From Azospirillum picis (lineage in GTDB: Bacteria; Pseudomonadota; Alphaproteobacteria; Azospirillales; Azospirillaceae), in assembly GCF_017876115.1 (NCBI RefSeq), contig NZ_JAGINO010000030.1, forward strand, positions 1 to 64,000: a DNA stretch of 64,000 nt. Direction: 5' to 3'. How positions within the stretch are numbered: position 1 is the first letter of the stretch; every line of letters starts with the position of its first letter. Both the position numbers and the translations under genes were made by a program. The notes under the pieces are model-generated. The model had not been told where the DNA came from. It did no database searches and saw nothing but the letters and a program-made list of their open reading frames with translations. Below, piece after piece: positions 25,160-34,546 of the stretch.

Positions 25160-26295
25160 TCCGCCGCCTCGCCGGCGACGGCGTCCAGCCCGGCGGCCGC
25201 CGCGTGGCTTTGGCTGCGGCGGGCGACCCACAGGTAAAGGCCGCTGCCGAGGATGATGATGGTCAGCACGTCGAGCGCCGCCCACAGGATCTTCAGCGGC
25301 AGCCCGCCGTAATCGCCGAAATGCAGGGGTTGCGACAGCCGAAGGGCCAGCATGTACCAGGGCATGGACCGCATGTCGGTGAAGGCCCCGGTTTCCGCGT
25401 CGATCAGCGCCGGCGTCAGGATCTGGCGGGTGGCCGGCGTGGCGCCCTTCAGCCACACCGCGTAATGGTGGTTGCTGGAGAACCGCACGCCGGGGAAGGC
25501 GACGAACTGCGGGCGCATGCCGGGCGCCGCGTCCATCGCCAGGCGCACGGCCGCGTCGACGGAGGTGAACCGCTCCGGCACCGGCTTGCCGTCGTAGGGG
25601 GCGATCATCGCCGCCAGCTCGTTGGCGCGCCAGTAGGCGACCAGCGGCACCGACAGGGTGTTGATGACGCCGGTCAGACCGACCACCGCCACCCACATCA
25701 GCGTGACGATTCCCAGCATGTTGTGCAGATCGAGCCATTTCAGCCGTGCGCTGCGCCCAGCCCGCACCGTGCCGAAGGACAGCTTGCGCATGAAGGGGGC
25801 GTAGACCACCACGCCCGACAGCGTGGCGACGAACAGCAGGAAGCCCATGAAGCCGAGGAACAGTTCGCCGGGCAGGCCCGCGAACAGGTCGACGTGCAGG
25901 CGCAGCATCACATGCATGAAGCCGTTGTCGTCGTTCAGGTCGGCCAGGATCCGCGTGGTGCGCAGGTCGATGGCCGAGATGTGCATCCGCGACACCGGCG
26001 GGCGGGCGTCGGGGCCGGTCGTGACGTTCACCACCGGCCGGTCCTCGTCGAAGCTGAGGAACAGCGGACGCTCGCCGGGATAGGTGGCCAGCGCCGACGC
26101 CACCGCCTCGTCCAGCGTCTTCAGCGGGGTGTCGGCCGGCATGTGCGGCAGGGTGTCCTCCGCCGTCAGCGCCTCGATCTCGTCATGAAAGATCAGCGGC
26201 AGGCCGGTCAGGCACAGCAGCAGCATGAACAGCGTGCAGACCAGGCTGGTCCATTTGTGGATCAGCGCCCAGATCCGGATGGTTCGGTTGGTCAT
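25156..26295 (-). CDS. PepSY-associated TM-helix protein (siderophore/iron reductase type)
   Basis: A 379-residue inner-membrane protein of the PepSY_TM family, often found beside TonB receptors and thought to reduce iron from imported siderophores. It has about four membrane segments, for example SLVCTLFMLLLCLTGLPLIF near the N-terminus and IVTLMWVAVVGLTGVINTL in the middle, with His residues in RIWALIHKWT, LHVDLFAGLPGE and KWLDLHNMLG that could bind haem. A GAGGAGG site lies five bases before the ATG. It follows the TonB receptor by 36 bases and is coupled to a 61-residue membrane protein. Confidence 0.88.
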   Translation of the reverse strand: MTNRTIRIWALIHKWTSLVCTLFMLLLCLTGLPLIFHDEIEALTAEDTLPHMPADTPLKTLDEAVASALATYPGERPLFLSFDEDRPVVNVTTGPDARPPVSRMHISAIDLRTTRILADLNDDNGFMHVMLRLHVDLFAGLPGELFLGFMGFLLFVATLSGVVVYAPFMRKLSFGTVRAGRSARLKWLDLHNMLGIVTLMWVAVVGLTGVINTLSVPLVAYWRANELAAMIAPYDGKPVPERFTSVDAAVRLAMDAAPGMRPQFVAFPGVRFSSNHHYAVWLKGATPATRQILTPALIDAETGAFTDMRSMPWYMLALRLSQPLHFGDYGGLPLKILWAALDVLTIIILGSGLYLWVARRSQSHAAAAGLDAVAGEAAE

Positions 26296-26331
26296 CGGGT
26301 CCTCCTCATGCCGCCGCCATGCCCTGGCCGG

Positions 26332-28833
26332 TCAGAAATCCACCGACACCGACAGCTTGGCCGTCAACGGGCCGCCCTGGGTCAGGTAGCCGCCGGAGGC
26401 CGAGGCCCAGTAGGCCTTGTCGGCCACGTTCTCCACCGCGGCCCGCACCGTGACCGGGCGGTTCTGGATGTCGGTGACCATGCGTGCGCCGACGTCGAAG
26501 CGGGTCCAACTCGGGATCTTCAGCGAGTTGGCGGTGTTGAGGTACTGCGCGCCGGTGTGGATCACCCGGCCGGTCAGCGTCACCGTGGGGAACGAGGCCG
26601 GAAGGAAGGGCAAATCCCATTCGACGTTGGCATTGAGCAGGCGGCGCGGCACGCCGACGGCGTCCTGGCCTTCGGTCGCGGCGCTGCCGGTGTCGGTCAG
26701 CTTCGGATCGATGAAGGTGGCGCCGCCCAGCAGGCGGAGGCCCTGCACGGGTTCGCCGTACAGCATCAGTTCGATGCCGCGGTTGCGCTGCTTGCCGGAC
26801 ACGCTGTAGATGCGGGTGGCGGCGTCGGTGATCCCGCTGGGCTGGGTGGTCTGGAACAGCGACAGCGAACCGCCGAAGCTGCCGAAGTCCAGCTTGCCGC
26901 CGACCTCGTACTGGACCGAGCGGTAGGGCGCGAAGATCTCGCCGGAATTGGCGGCGGTGGACGGGGCGGTCGGCCCCTGCGACAGCCCTTCGATCCGGTT
27001 GGCGTAGAGCGACAGCTCCGTGACCGGCTTCACCACCAGCCCGACCACCGGGGTCAGGGCCGACTCGTCGTAGTCGGAAGTGCGGGCGCCGTTGGCCCGG
27101 TTGTAGCCGCGGACCTGGATGTTCTGCTGCCGCAGGCCGGCGGTCACCATCACCCGGTCCTCCAGGATCGACAGCGTGTCCGACGCATAGAGGCTGCGCA
27201 GAACCGACTCGCTGACCTTCGGCAGATCGCCGACCATGCCGCTGGCCGATGTCGTCGCCGGCCGCGGAAGGCCGACCATGGTGTAGAGGTTGATGGCGGA
27301 GGTCGTGCCGAACTCGAAGCCGTTGTTGTTGGTCGTCCGCAACGCCGAGGCGCCGGCATTCAGTTGGTGCCGGACCGGGCCGGTGCGCAGGTCGGCCCGG
27401 ACCCCGGCCTGGCCGGTGCTGGTGAAATCCTCGCGCGGGACGGTCAGGCGCCTGACGGTGCCGGTGCCGTCGGCCCGCGTGACGGTCGGGGAGCCATAGT
27501 CGCCGTCCTCGCGCATGCTGCGCAGGCCGAAGGCGCCATAGGCGGTCAGGGTGGGCAGGATGTCGTATTCGGCACGGATCTGGCCGAAGGTGTCGCGCAT
27601 CCGCGAATAGGTCCAGGGCTGGGCGTAGTTCTGCGACGCCGACGGCACCGCCGGGACGAGGCTGCCGAAATAGACGACGGGGCGGCCCTGTTCCACCCTC
27701 TGCGTCTGGGTGCCGACGTCGAGCGTCACGCGGGCGGCCTCGCCGCGATAGTCCAGCGCCAGGGAGCCGAGCTTCAGCGTCCGCTTCTCGTCGTCGATGG
27801 CGGTGTCGCCGCCGCGGACCGCGGAGTTGACGCGGACGCCGAACTGGTTGTTCTCGCCGAACCTGCGGCCGACGTCGGCGGACAGGCCGAGCCGGCTGTC
27901 CATGGCATAGCCGGCGGTCAGGCGGGTCAGCGGCTCGTCCTCCGCCCGCTTGGGCACGAGGTTCACGCCGCCGCCGATGCCGGACCCGCTGGGGGCCGCT
28001 CCGTTCAGGAAGGCGTTGGCGCCTTTCAGCACCTCCACCCGTTCGAACATGTCGGTGGCGACGATCTGGCGCGGGGCGGTGCCGTACAGGCCGTCCACCG
28101 ACAGATCCTCGCCGGCCAGTTGGAAGCCGCGGATCACGAAGCTCTCCGCGAAATTGCCGTAGCCGAGGCCGCTGCGCACGGCCGGATCGTTGGCCAGCAC
28201 GTCGGCGATCGTCTCCGCCTGCTGGTTGCGGATGGTCTCGGCGGTGTAGCCGGTGACGGAGAAGGGCACGTCCATGGCGTCCTGGTTGCCGAGCGCGCCG
28301 ATCCGTCCCCCGCGCGCCACTTGGCCGCCGGCATAGGCCGGGGGAAGGGCACCCGGGCCGCCGGTGGTCCGGTCGCCTTCGATCTGCACCGGGTCGAGCT
28401 GCACGGCGCCGCCGGCCGCCACGCGCTCGACCGTCACGGTCTCGGTGTTGAGGAACCGGGCCGCCAGCCCGGTGCCGGACAGCAGGCGGTTCAGCCCTTC
28501 GCGCGCGCTCATCGATCCGCTGACGCCGGGGGAGTTGACGCCCTGGGTCACCGCACCGGGCGTCAGCACCTGGATGCGCGTGGCGGCGGAGAAGGCGGCG
28601 AGCGCCCCGTCCACCGACTGCGGCATGATGGCGAAGGACACCGCGCCCGCCGGTGCCGCCTGCGCCACTGCCTGCGCCAGTGCCGCCGGACCATGGAACA
28701 GGAGAAGCGCCGGTGCGATCAGCACCGTCGTCGCCAGCAGCCGTCCAGAGAAGACGCGGCCAACCAGCCCGCCATGGACGCTGCCCCGGCGTCCGTCGAT
28801 CACACCCGTCATTGCAAACTTCGCCGATGCCAT
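26332..28833 (-). CDS. TonB-dependent siderophore receptor with STN signalling domain
   Basis: An 833-residue outer-membrane receptor. After a signal-like N-terminus, residues about 65-130 form the STN (secretin/TonB N-terminal) domain (VDGALAAFSAATRIQVLTPG), which signals to FecR. The plug follows from about 170 (FSVTGYTAETIRNQQAETIA and ADVLANDPAVRSGLGYGNFA), then a beta-barrel ending in SVSVDF with a terminal Phe. This layout matches FecA/FpvA-type transducing receptors that import ferric siderophores and switch on their own ECF sigma factor. The fecR and fecI-type genes lie just upstream on the same strand. Confidence 0.92.
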   Translation of the reverse strand: MASAKFAMTGVIDGRRGSVHGGLVGRVFSGRLLATTVLIAPALLLFHGPAALAQAVAQAAPAGAVSFAIMPQSVDGALAAFSAATRIQVLTPGAVTQGVNSPGVSGSMSAREGLNRLLSGTGLAARFLNTETVTVERVAAGGAVQLDPVQIEGDRTTGGPGALPPAYAGGQVARGGRIGALGNQDAMDVPFSVTGYTAETIRNQQAETIADVLANDPAVRSGLGYGNFAESFVIRGFQLAGEDLSVDGLYGTAPRQIVATDMFERVEVLKGANAFLNGAAPSGSGIGGGVNLVPKRAEDEPLTRLTAGYAMDSRLGLSADVGRRFGENNQFGVRVNSAVRGGDTAIDDEKRTLKLGSLALDYRGEAARVTLDVGTQTQRVEQGRPVVYFGSLVPAVPSASQNYAQPWTYSRMRDTFGQIRAEYDILPTLTAYGAFGLRSMREDGDYGSPTVTRADGTGTVRRLTVPREDFTSTGQAGVRADLRTGPVRHQLNAGASALRTTNNNGFEFGTTSAINLYTMVGLPRPATTSASGMVGDLPKVSESVLRSLYASDTLSILEDRVMVTAGLRQQNIQVRGYNRANGARTSDYDESALTPVVGLVVKPVTELSLYANRIEGLSQGPTAPSTAANSGEIFAPYRSVQYEVGGKLDFGSFGGSLSLFQTTQPSGITDAATRIYSVSGKQRNRGIELMLYGEPVQGLRLLGGATFIDPKLTDTGSAATEGQDAVGVPRRLLNANVEWDLPFLPASFPTVTLTGRVIHTGAQYLNTANSLKIPSWTRFDVGARMVTDIQNRPVTVRAAVENVADKAYWASASGGYLTQGGPLTAKLSVSVDF

Positions 28834-28981
28834 CGCTTGCCCCAGTCATCCGGTGAGAGACCAAACCGCCGTCTGCGATTGCGTCTCATTCGCCTCTTTT
28901 CTGGACATGACGACGGGCGGCCGGAGATCCCTGGGAAGTTTTTTCAGGAGCCGGTCATTTTTTCCAGGGGCCGGCAATTTT

Positions 28982-30004
28982 TCAGCGGAGCAAGGTCAGG
29001 TACGGCGTGATGCGGGTGGCGTGTACTCCCAGCCCACGCTCCAGCGCATCGAACACGGCATCCGGCCGGTCGAGCGCGAAGACGCCGGAGACGACCCGCT
29101 CCGCCGCGTCGTCGTTCAGCAGGACCACGCGGCCGGGCCATTGCCGGTTCAGGGCGGTGATGACCGAGGCAAGCGACTGCTGGCGGAAGACGATCTGGCC
29201 ATGACGCCATGCGAAGGCGATGGCAGGGTCGGCGGCCCGTGGGCCGGTCAGGCCGCCAGGGCCCGCCTCCGCACTCTCGCCGGGATGCAGGCGGACGCTG
29301 CCGGGCCAGGGCGCCTTGCCATCGACGGCCGCCGGGGTGACGGTGCGTGCGGTGACCTCCACCAGCCCCTCGCCGACGGTGACCGTCATGCGGTCGTCCT
29401 CGCGCCGGACGCTGAACTGCGTGCCCAGGACGCGGGCCGCTCCCGCCCCGCCGTCGACGACGAAGGGATGGTCGGGATCGCGGGTGACCTGGAACCACAC
29501 TTCCCCGCGCAGAAGCCGGACACGCCGGGCACCGTCGTGAAAGTCGAACGCCAGAGCGGTATCGCCGTTCATCTCGGCCGTCGAGCCATCCGGCAGGGTC
29601 AGCGTCCGGCGCTGCCCGGTCGGGGTCACCTGGTCCGCAACGGCATTCTGGTACAGCGCCGGTCCGCGCCAGGCGCCGATCCCGCCGACAACCAGCAGGA
29701 CCGCCAATGCGGCGGCGAGCCGCCGCAAGCCGGTGGCCGCGGGGCGCGGGGATGTCGCGATGCCGGTCTCGGCATGGGCGGCGCGGGCGGGTCCCTTCAG
29801 GTCGTGCAGAAGGGCCTGCAGATCGCTCCAGGCGCGGGAATGGGCGGGGCTGCGGTCCAGCCACTCCGCGAAGGCGGTGCGCTCCGCCGGGCCGAGGTCG
29901 TCGGACTGCAGGCGGAAGAACCACGCATTGGCTTCCGAGAACAGCCGGTCTTCATCCGGTCCGCCGTGTGCCGGCGCGCTGCGCTGTCCATCCCGATGAT
30001 CCAT
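28982..30004 (-). CDS. FecR-type anti-sigma factor/sigma regulator
   Basis: A 340-residue protein. An N-terminal cytoplasmic DUF4880-like region (AFAEWLDRSPAHSRAWSDL at about 48-66) contacts the sigma factor. One membrane segment follows near residues 93-115 (RRLAAALAVLLVVGGIGAW), then the periplasmic FecR domain (LTLPDGSTAEMNGDTALAF and VRLLRGEVWFQVTRD), which receives the signal from the receptor's STN domain. It lies between the sigma factor gene and the receptor gene on one strand. Confidence 0.92.
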   Translation of the reverse strand: MDHRDGQRSAPAHGGPDEDRLFSEANAWFFRLQSDDLGPAERTAFAEWLDRSPAHSRAWSDLQALLHDLKGPARAAHAETGIATSPRPAATGLRRLAAALAVLLVVGGIGAWRGPALYQNAVADQVTPTGQRRTLTLPDGSTAEMNGDTALAFDFHDGARRVRLLRGEVWFQVTRDPDHPFVVDGGAGAARVLGTQFSVRREDDRMTVTVGEGLVEVTARTVTPAAVDGKAPWPGSVRLHPGESAEAGPGGLTGPRAADPAIAFAWRHGQIVFRQQSLASVITALNRQWPGRVVLLNDDAAERVVSGVFALDRPDAVFDALERGLGVHATRITPYLTLLR

Positions 30005-30125
30005 CGCGTCTTGCTGCAGGCTCCTGTTGTCTCGTGTTTGGCCTGTTGTCTCGTATATGGAATGACGGCCGTCGGAGGCCGATCCCTCAAAGAAAAATGC
30101 CCGGGGGGCGAGCGGAACCGGCGGC

Positions 30126-30650
30126 CTATCGTGGCGGACGCCGCATCATGTGGGCGCGGCACTGCTCCAGCGCCGTGCGAAGATGGTATTCGACGGTGCG
30201 CGGCGAGATGCCCAGCCGCTCGCCGATGGCACGGTACCGCAGCCCCTCGACATGGTAGAGCAGGAAGACGTCCCGCGTTTTGGGTGGCAGGGCGTCAATG
30301 GCGCCGCGCAGGCGGGCGAACGTCTGGCTCCGCTCGATCACCGCGTCGGCGCCGGGACCGGCGGCCGGCAGGGTCTCGTCCGGAGGCCCGGCCTCGCGCA
30401 GGCGCTGGCGCGTTGCGGCCCGGCAATGGTCCAGCGCGATGCGGTCGGCCACCACGAACAGCAGTCCGGCCGGGTTCTGCACGGCCTCGCCGTCGGGCAG
30501 GCGGGCGAGCCGCAGGAAGGCGTCCTGCGCCAGATCGCCCGCCGTCTGCGGATCGCCGGTGCGGCGGGCAATGGCGCGCTCGACCCGCAGCCGATGGGTG
30601 TCGAACAGTTCCGCGATCTTGCGCGCCCAGGTGCCGACCGGTCCGGTCAT
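30126..30650 (-). CDS. FecI-type ECF sigma factor
   Basis: A 174-residue sigma factor with region 2 (ARRTGDPQTAGDLAQDAFLR near residue 28) and region 4 with an HTH (LPPKTRDVFLLYHVEGLRYR then AIGERLGISPRTVEYHLRTA). The ATG at 30650 matches the family start; the longer frame to 30818 is not coding in character. It should be released by FecR when the ferric siderophore is bound by the receptor and transcribe the receptor operon. Its ribosome site is weak. Confidence 0.92.
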   Translation of the reverse strand: MTGPVGTWARKIAELFDTHRLRVERAIARRTGDPQTAGDLAQDAFLRLARLPDGEAVQNPAGLLFVVADRIALDHCRAATRQRLREAGPPDETLPAAGPGADAVIERSQTFARLRGAIDALPPKTRDVFLLYHVEGLRYRAIGERLGISPRTVEYHLRTALEQCRAHMMRRPPR

Positions 30651-30926
30651 CGCCTGGGCCGGGAGCGGGGGGTGTCGGTCGGGGCAGGGCGGGCGGTATC
30701 GGTCACGGATGCGCGGAAGGTCGGAGAAGGGGGCGCAACCCTCGGGAGGGTCGTCGGCTTGCGGCGCGCTCAGATATAGCCGCACGGGCGTTGGAATGCG
30801 AACGCTTCTTAAAAGCACCCATAAAAGGTCGCCCTGCGGCGTCGGAACCTCTGGTCCGGATGGGCCGGGGGTCGGCCCCTGGCTGCCGGTTTCGCTGACC
30901 AGGTTTCTCCGGATCGGGGCACGGTC

Positions 30927-30944
30927 CCGCCCATCCGTGGGCGG
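30927..30944. terminator. short stem-loop between the GntR and sigma factor genes
   Basis: CCGCCCA (30927-30933) pairs with TGGGCGG (30938-30944) around TCCG, 17 bases past the GntR stop on the minus strand. No T-tract follows, so termination is uncertain. Confidence 0.35.
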
Positions 30945-30960
30945 AGTTCGGAAAACCTGC

Positions 30961-31644
30961 TCAGGCGCCGTCCCCCTGTGCCGGCGGACGCTCTTCCGTC
31001 TGCAGGGCCGTCTGCAGGATGTGGTCGGCCGTCAGCAGGCGCAGCCCGGCGGCATCGCCGGCCGCGATGGCCTCTACCATGCGGAAATGTTCGCGGCTCG
31101 ACTGCTCGATGCGGGCGCGGGTCTTCCATTGCGTGACCGGCGCCGACGGGCCGCGCCCCCGCAATTCCCAGAGGATGTTGATCAGCTCGCGGTTCGACCC
31201 CAGCGCCAGGAGCTTGGCGTGGAAGGCGATGTTGGCCTCGTAGAGGTCGAGCAGCGTCCCCTCCAGGATGAGGTCGGCGAAGCGCTGTGCGAGCACGCGA
31301 AGCGCCGCGATGTCGGCGGCGGTCGCGTTGGCGACGATGCTGCCTGCCGCCGCCGTCTCCAGGATCAGCCGGACCTCGCGCACCTCCTCGGCCTGCCGGT
31401 CGTCCGGGACGTGAACGTGATAGCCCCGGTTCGGGACATGCCGCACCAGCCGCTTGAGCGCGAGCTGGTCGAGCGCGCGGCGCACCTCCATCCGTTTGGC
31501 CTCGTAGCGGGTCTCCAGGTCGATCTGCTTCAGCCACATGCCCGGCGCGAAGACGCCGGCCTGGATGTCGCGCGCCATGCGGTCGGCGAGGTTGCCGGTG
31601 GCGGAATCCGCTTTGACGCTCATGGGACGCAGGTGACCTCGCAT
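30961..31644 (-). CDS. GntR-family regulator (FCD type)
   Basis: A 227-residue regulator: an N-terminal winged HTH (NLADRMARDIQAGVFAPGMW, KRMEVRRALDQLALKRLVRH) and a C-terminal FCD effector domain (EVREVRLILETAAAGSIVAN, NIAFHAKLLALGSNRELINI, REHFRMVEAIAAGDAAGLRL). The start at 31644 has GAGGG ten bases upstream; 31623 is an alternative. Divergent from the hydrolase/GGT/ABC operon, which it probably represses through the CCAAT-type palindromes at 31862-31893. Confidence 0.88.
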   Translation of the reverse strand: MRGHLRPMSVKADSATGNLADRMARDIQAGVFAPGMWLKQIDLETRYEAKRMEVRRALDQLALKRLVRHVPNRGYHVHVPDDRQAEEVREVRLILETAAAGSIVANATAADIAALRVLAQRFADLILEGTLLDLYEANIAFHAKLLALGSNRELINILWELRGRGPSAPVTQWKTRARIEQSSREHFRMVEAIAAGDAAGLRLLTADHILQTALQTEERPPAQGDGA

Positions 31645-31861
31645 TCTGTCTGAACCCTCGTTCCGCCAACGCCGGTAGAGGTGCCGTATCGTAAGGCTGC
31701 CCTGCGCACGCGGCAACGGATGTGACGACGGGCGTCCGGAGGATTTCGTCTCCGCCGAAGTGCATCCGCCACTCTCCTCCATCCGGGCCGGCGGAACGCT
31801 GTGTCCGCCGATCATCGGAAAAACGGATTTGCCCCCTTGCCAAGGGGCCGGCAATGTGTAA

Positions 31862-31893
31862 CCAATTTTGGCGCCAATTTCTATACCAATTGG
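31862..31893. promoter_or_regulatory. candidate GntR operator overlapping the hydrolase promoter
   Basis: Two short palindromes lie just before the hydrolase start: CCAATTTTGG at 31862-31871 and CCAATTGG at 31886-31893, with an extra half-site CCAAT between them. The AT-rich run TTTCTATACC may contain the -10 box. The match to the ATTGGATCCAAT site at 47062 beside the other GntR gene suggests a shared FCD-type recognition core. Confidence 0.5.
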
Positions 31894-31900
31894 AACCGCG

Positions 31901-32821
31901 ATGACTCTCCTCGACGCGCCTCCGGGCGGCCCTACCGGTGCCCAAGGCGGTGCCCAAGGCGGTGCCCAGACCGGCGCCAATGCCGGTACCCCGCAGGACC
32001 GCGGCCGGCAAATCTACGACCTCGGCCACACCACGGTGTTCGCCAGCCGGCATGATCCGCGCTTTTCCTACTGTCTCTATGTTCCGCCGCCGGTCGAGGG
32101 TGCCGCTCCGGATCTGGCGGTGGTGGTGCACGGGACGGGCCGCGCCTTCATGGCCTACCGCGACGCCTTCGCCGAGTTCGGCCGCTGGAACAACTGCGCC
32201 ATCCTCTGCCCGCTGTTCCCGGCGGGGGTGCGCGGCGACGGCAACCGTGACGGCTTCAAGTACATGCAGGAAGCCGACATCCGGTACGACGAGGTGCTGC
32301 TGTCGATCGTCGACGAGGTCGGGGAGCGCTACGGCTTCGACGTCTCCCGCTTCGCCCTGTTCGGCTATTCCGGCGGCGGGCATTTCGCCAACCGCTTCTT
32401 CCTGCTGCGGCCGCAGCGGCTGTGGGCCGTTTCCATCGGCGCACCCGGCTCTGTGACGCTGCTCGACCCGACGCAGGACTGGTGGGTCGGCGTGCGCGAC
32501 ATGAAGGCGCGCTTCGGCATCGAGGCCGATCCGGCCGCCATGGCGTCGGTGCCGGTCCAGATGGTGGTCGGCGCCGCCGACCTGGAGACCTGGGAGATCA
32601 CCCACCGCGAGGGCGGCCGCCACTGGATGCCCGGCGCCAACGACGCCGGCCGCACCCGCCCGGAACGGCTCGACAGCCTGCGCCGCTCCTTCGAGGCCGC
32701 CGGCATGCAGGTCCGCTTCGATCTGGTGCCCAACGTCCCGCATGACGGCAACAAGGTGGTCGGCCATGTCCAGGACTTCTTCGCCGACATGCTGAAACGC
32801 CGCCGCGCGGCCAGGGGCTGA
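31901..32821 (+). CDS. alpha/beta hydrolase
   Basis: A 306-residue hydrolase with a nucleophile elbow in ALFGYSGGGHFANRF (catalytic Ser), an oxyanion-type VVVHGTGRAFMAYRD, and a late His in VPNVPHDGNKVVGH. Near the N-terminus, a 12-bp tandem repeat encodes GAQG-GAQG-GAQT, a likely flexible or unstructured segment. No signal peptide is seen. It is the first gene of the GGT/ABC operon, 17 bp before the GGT-like gene, and probably hydrolyses an ester or amide taken up by that transporter. The substrate is unknown. Confidence 0.8.
   Translation: MTLLDAPPGGPTGAQGGAQGGAQTGANAGTPQDRGRQIYDLGHTTVFASRHDPRFSYCLYVPPPVEGAAPDLAVVVHGTGRAFMAYRDAFAEFGRWNNCAILCPLFPAGVRGDGNRDGFKYMQEADIRYDEVLLSIVDEVGERYGFDVSRFALFGYSGGGHFANRFFLLRPQRLWAVSIGAPGSVTLLDPTQDWWVGVRDMKARFGIEADPAAMASVPVQMVVGAADLETWEITHREGGRHWMPGANDAGRTRPERLDSLRRSFEAAGMQVRFDLVPNVPHDGNKVVGHVQDFFADMLKRRRAARG
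31937..31972 (+). repeat. 12-bp tandem repeat in the hydrolase gene, three copies
   Basis: GGTGCCCAAGGC occupies 31937-31948 and 31949-31960, and a diverged GGTGCCCAGACC occupies 31961-31972. The period keeps frame and encodes GAQG units. Confidence 0.9.
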
Positions 32822-32838
32822 GACAGGGGGAACGGACC

Positions 32839-34476
32839 ATGGCGGCAGAGCGGATCGGGGACGCGATGATCGTCGCCCCGCAGCCCGAGGCGGCGGAGGC
32901 CGGGGCGGAGGTGCTGGAGCGCGGCGGCAATGCCGTCGATGCGGCCATCGCCTGCGCCTTCGTCCAGGGGGTCGTTGATCCCCAGATGTCGGGCATCGGC
33001 GGCTTCGGCTCGATGCAGGTCTACATGCCGGGACGCAGCGTCCATGACATCCTGGAGTTCTACGCCCGCGCCCCGCTCGCCGCCCGGCCCGACATGTGGA
33101 CCGACCTACTGCTCGGCCAGACGCGCGACGGCTTCGGCTTCCTGCTCCAGGGCGGCATCAGCGAGATCGGCCATCTCGCCGTCTGCACGCCGGGCAGCCT
33201 GAAGGGCTATGCCGAGGCGCTCGGCCGCTACGGGACCTTCGACTGGGCCGACGTGATGGCCCCGGCGATCGCCCAGGCCAGGCGCGGCTTCATGGTCCGC
33301 CCCCATGTCCACTGGTACTGGTCGCTCGACCAGAGCGGCAGCGGCGAGGTCGACACCATCGACAAGCTGCGCCACAGCCGCACCGGCCGGGACATCTATT
33401 TCCGGCCCGACGGGACGGTGAAGCGCCTGGGCGACCTCGTCCTCAACCCCGACCTGACGCGGACGCTGGAACGCATCGCAGCGGGCGGACCCGACCTGTT
33501 CTATCGCGGCGAGATCGCGCAGGAGATCGCCGCCGACATGGCGGCGCATGGCGGGCTGATCGGCCTCGACGATCTCGCCGCCTACGAGGTCTCGACCGCG
33601 GCGCCGGTCTGGGGCGAGTATCGCGGGCACCGCATCTCGACCAGCCCGCCGCCGGCCAGCGGCTTCCCGATGCTCCAGCTTCTCCACATCCTGGAGAATT
33701 TCGACATCGGTGCGCTGGAGCATGGCTCGGCCGAGCATGTCCGCCTGCTCGCCGAGGCGATGAAGCGGATGACGGTGGACAAGGACAGGCACATGGGCGA
33801 CCCGGCCTATGTCGAGGTCCCGGTGGACCGGCTGATCGCCAAGGATTATTGCCGGGAACTGGCCGAGGACATCCGCGCCGGCAACCGGGCCGAGGTGTCG
33901 CGCCTCGACAAATCCAGCCGCGATACCACCCACATCTCGGTGGTGGACGCCCAGGGCAACGCGGTCGCCCTGACCCATACGCTGGGCAGCCCGTCGGGCG
34001 CCATCACCGACGGTCTCGGCTTCATGTACAACGGCACCATGGCCCGGTTCGACCCGCGGCCGGGCCGTGCCGGCTCCATCGCGCCGGGCAAGCGGCGCGC
34101 CAGCTCCGCGGCGCCGACCATCGTCTTCAAGGACGACCGGCCCTTCGTGGTGATGGGGGCGCCGGGCGGCAGCTACATCGCCCCGGCGATGGCGCAGGGG
34201 ATCATGAACGTGATCGACTTCGGCATGCCGATGCTTGAGGCGGTCAGTGCCCCGCGGGTCATGGCGGTCTCCAACACCATCGACGTGTCGAACCGCATCC
34301 GCCGCTCGGTCACCGACGCGCTGGCGGAGCAGGGCTACGCGGTGAAGCGGTCGTGGCAGAGCTACGCCTTCGCCGCCCTGCACGGCATCCGCATCGACGG
34401 TGGAGTCTGCAGCGGCGGCGCCGACCCGCAGCGGGACGGCATGGCGATCCGCGTGCGGCCGTCCGCCGCAATTTAA
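32839..34476 (+). CDS. ggt: gamma-glutamyltransferase-family protein
   Basis: A 545-residue N-terminal-nucleophile hydrolase of the GGT family. The N-terminus shows PEAAEAGAEVLERGGNAVDA and GIGGFGSMQVYMPGRS. The autoprocessing site is seen as SSRDTTHISVVDAQGNAVA, where the first Thr of TTH would become the nucleophile. The small-subunit part contains GMYNGTMARFDPRPG-like sequence and APGGSYIAPAMAQG. Unlike E. coli Ggt it has no signal peptide, so it is likely cytoplasmic and acts on an imported compound. Its place between the hydrolase and a peptide-type ABC transporter supports breakdown of a gamma-glutamyl or acylated amino compound. Cephalosporin-acylase-like activity is possible. Confidence 0.87.
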   Translation: MAAERIGDAMIVAPQPEAAEAGAEVLERGGNAVDAAIACAFVQGVVDPQMSGIGGFGSMQVYMPGRSVHDILEFYARAPLAARPDMWTDLLLGQTRDGFGFLLQGGISEIGHLAVCTPGSLKGYAEALGRYGTFDWADVMAPAIAQARRGFMVRPHVHWYWSLDQSGSGEVDTIDKLRHSRTGRDIYFRPDGTVKRLGDLVLNPDLTRTLERIAAGGPDLFYRGEIAQEIAADMAAHGGLIGLDDLAAYEVSTAAPVWGEYRGHRISTSPPPASGFPMLQLLHILENFDIGALEHGSAEHVRLLAEAMKRMTVDKDRHMGDPAYVEVPVDRLIAKDYCRELAEDIRAGNRAEVSRLDKSSRDTTHISVVDAQGNAVALTHTLGSPSGAITDGLGFMYNGTMARFDPRPGRAGSIAPGKRRASSAAPTIVFKDDRPFVVMGAPGGSYIAPAMAQGIMNVIDFGMPMLEAVSAPRVMAVSNTIDVSNRIRRSVTDALAEQGYAVKRSWQSYAFAALHGIRIDGGVCSGGADPQRDGMAIRVRPSAAI

Positions 34477-34485
34477 TCTTTTCGG

Positions 34486-34509
34486 CGCCGGCCGGCAAAA
34501 AGGCCGGCG
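34486..34509 (+). terminator. stem-loop between GGT and the binding-protein gene
   Basis: CGCCGGCC (34486-34493) pairs with GGCCGGCG (34502-34509) around GGCAAAAA. It lies ten bases past the GGT stop and has no T-tract. It may tune relative expression of the two genes rather than end transcription. Confidence 0.4.
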
Positions 34510-34546
34510 TTCAACGACAATGACGCATGAACAGAGGGGTAGGTCG

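Noticed and set aside
25105..29010. 1301-codon ORF opposite the PepSY and TonB receptor genes
   Set aside because: It spans two well-supported opposite genes and has shadow composition.
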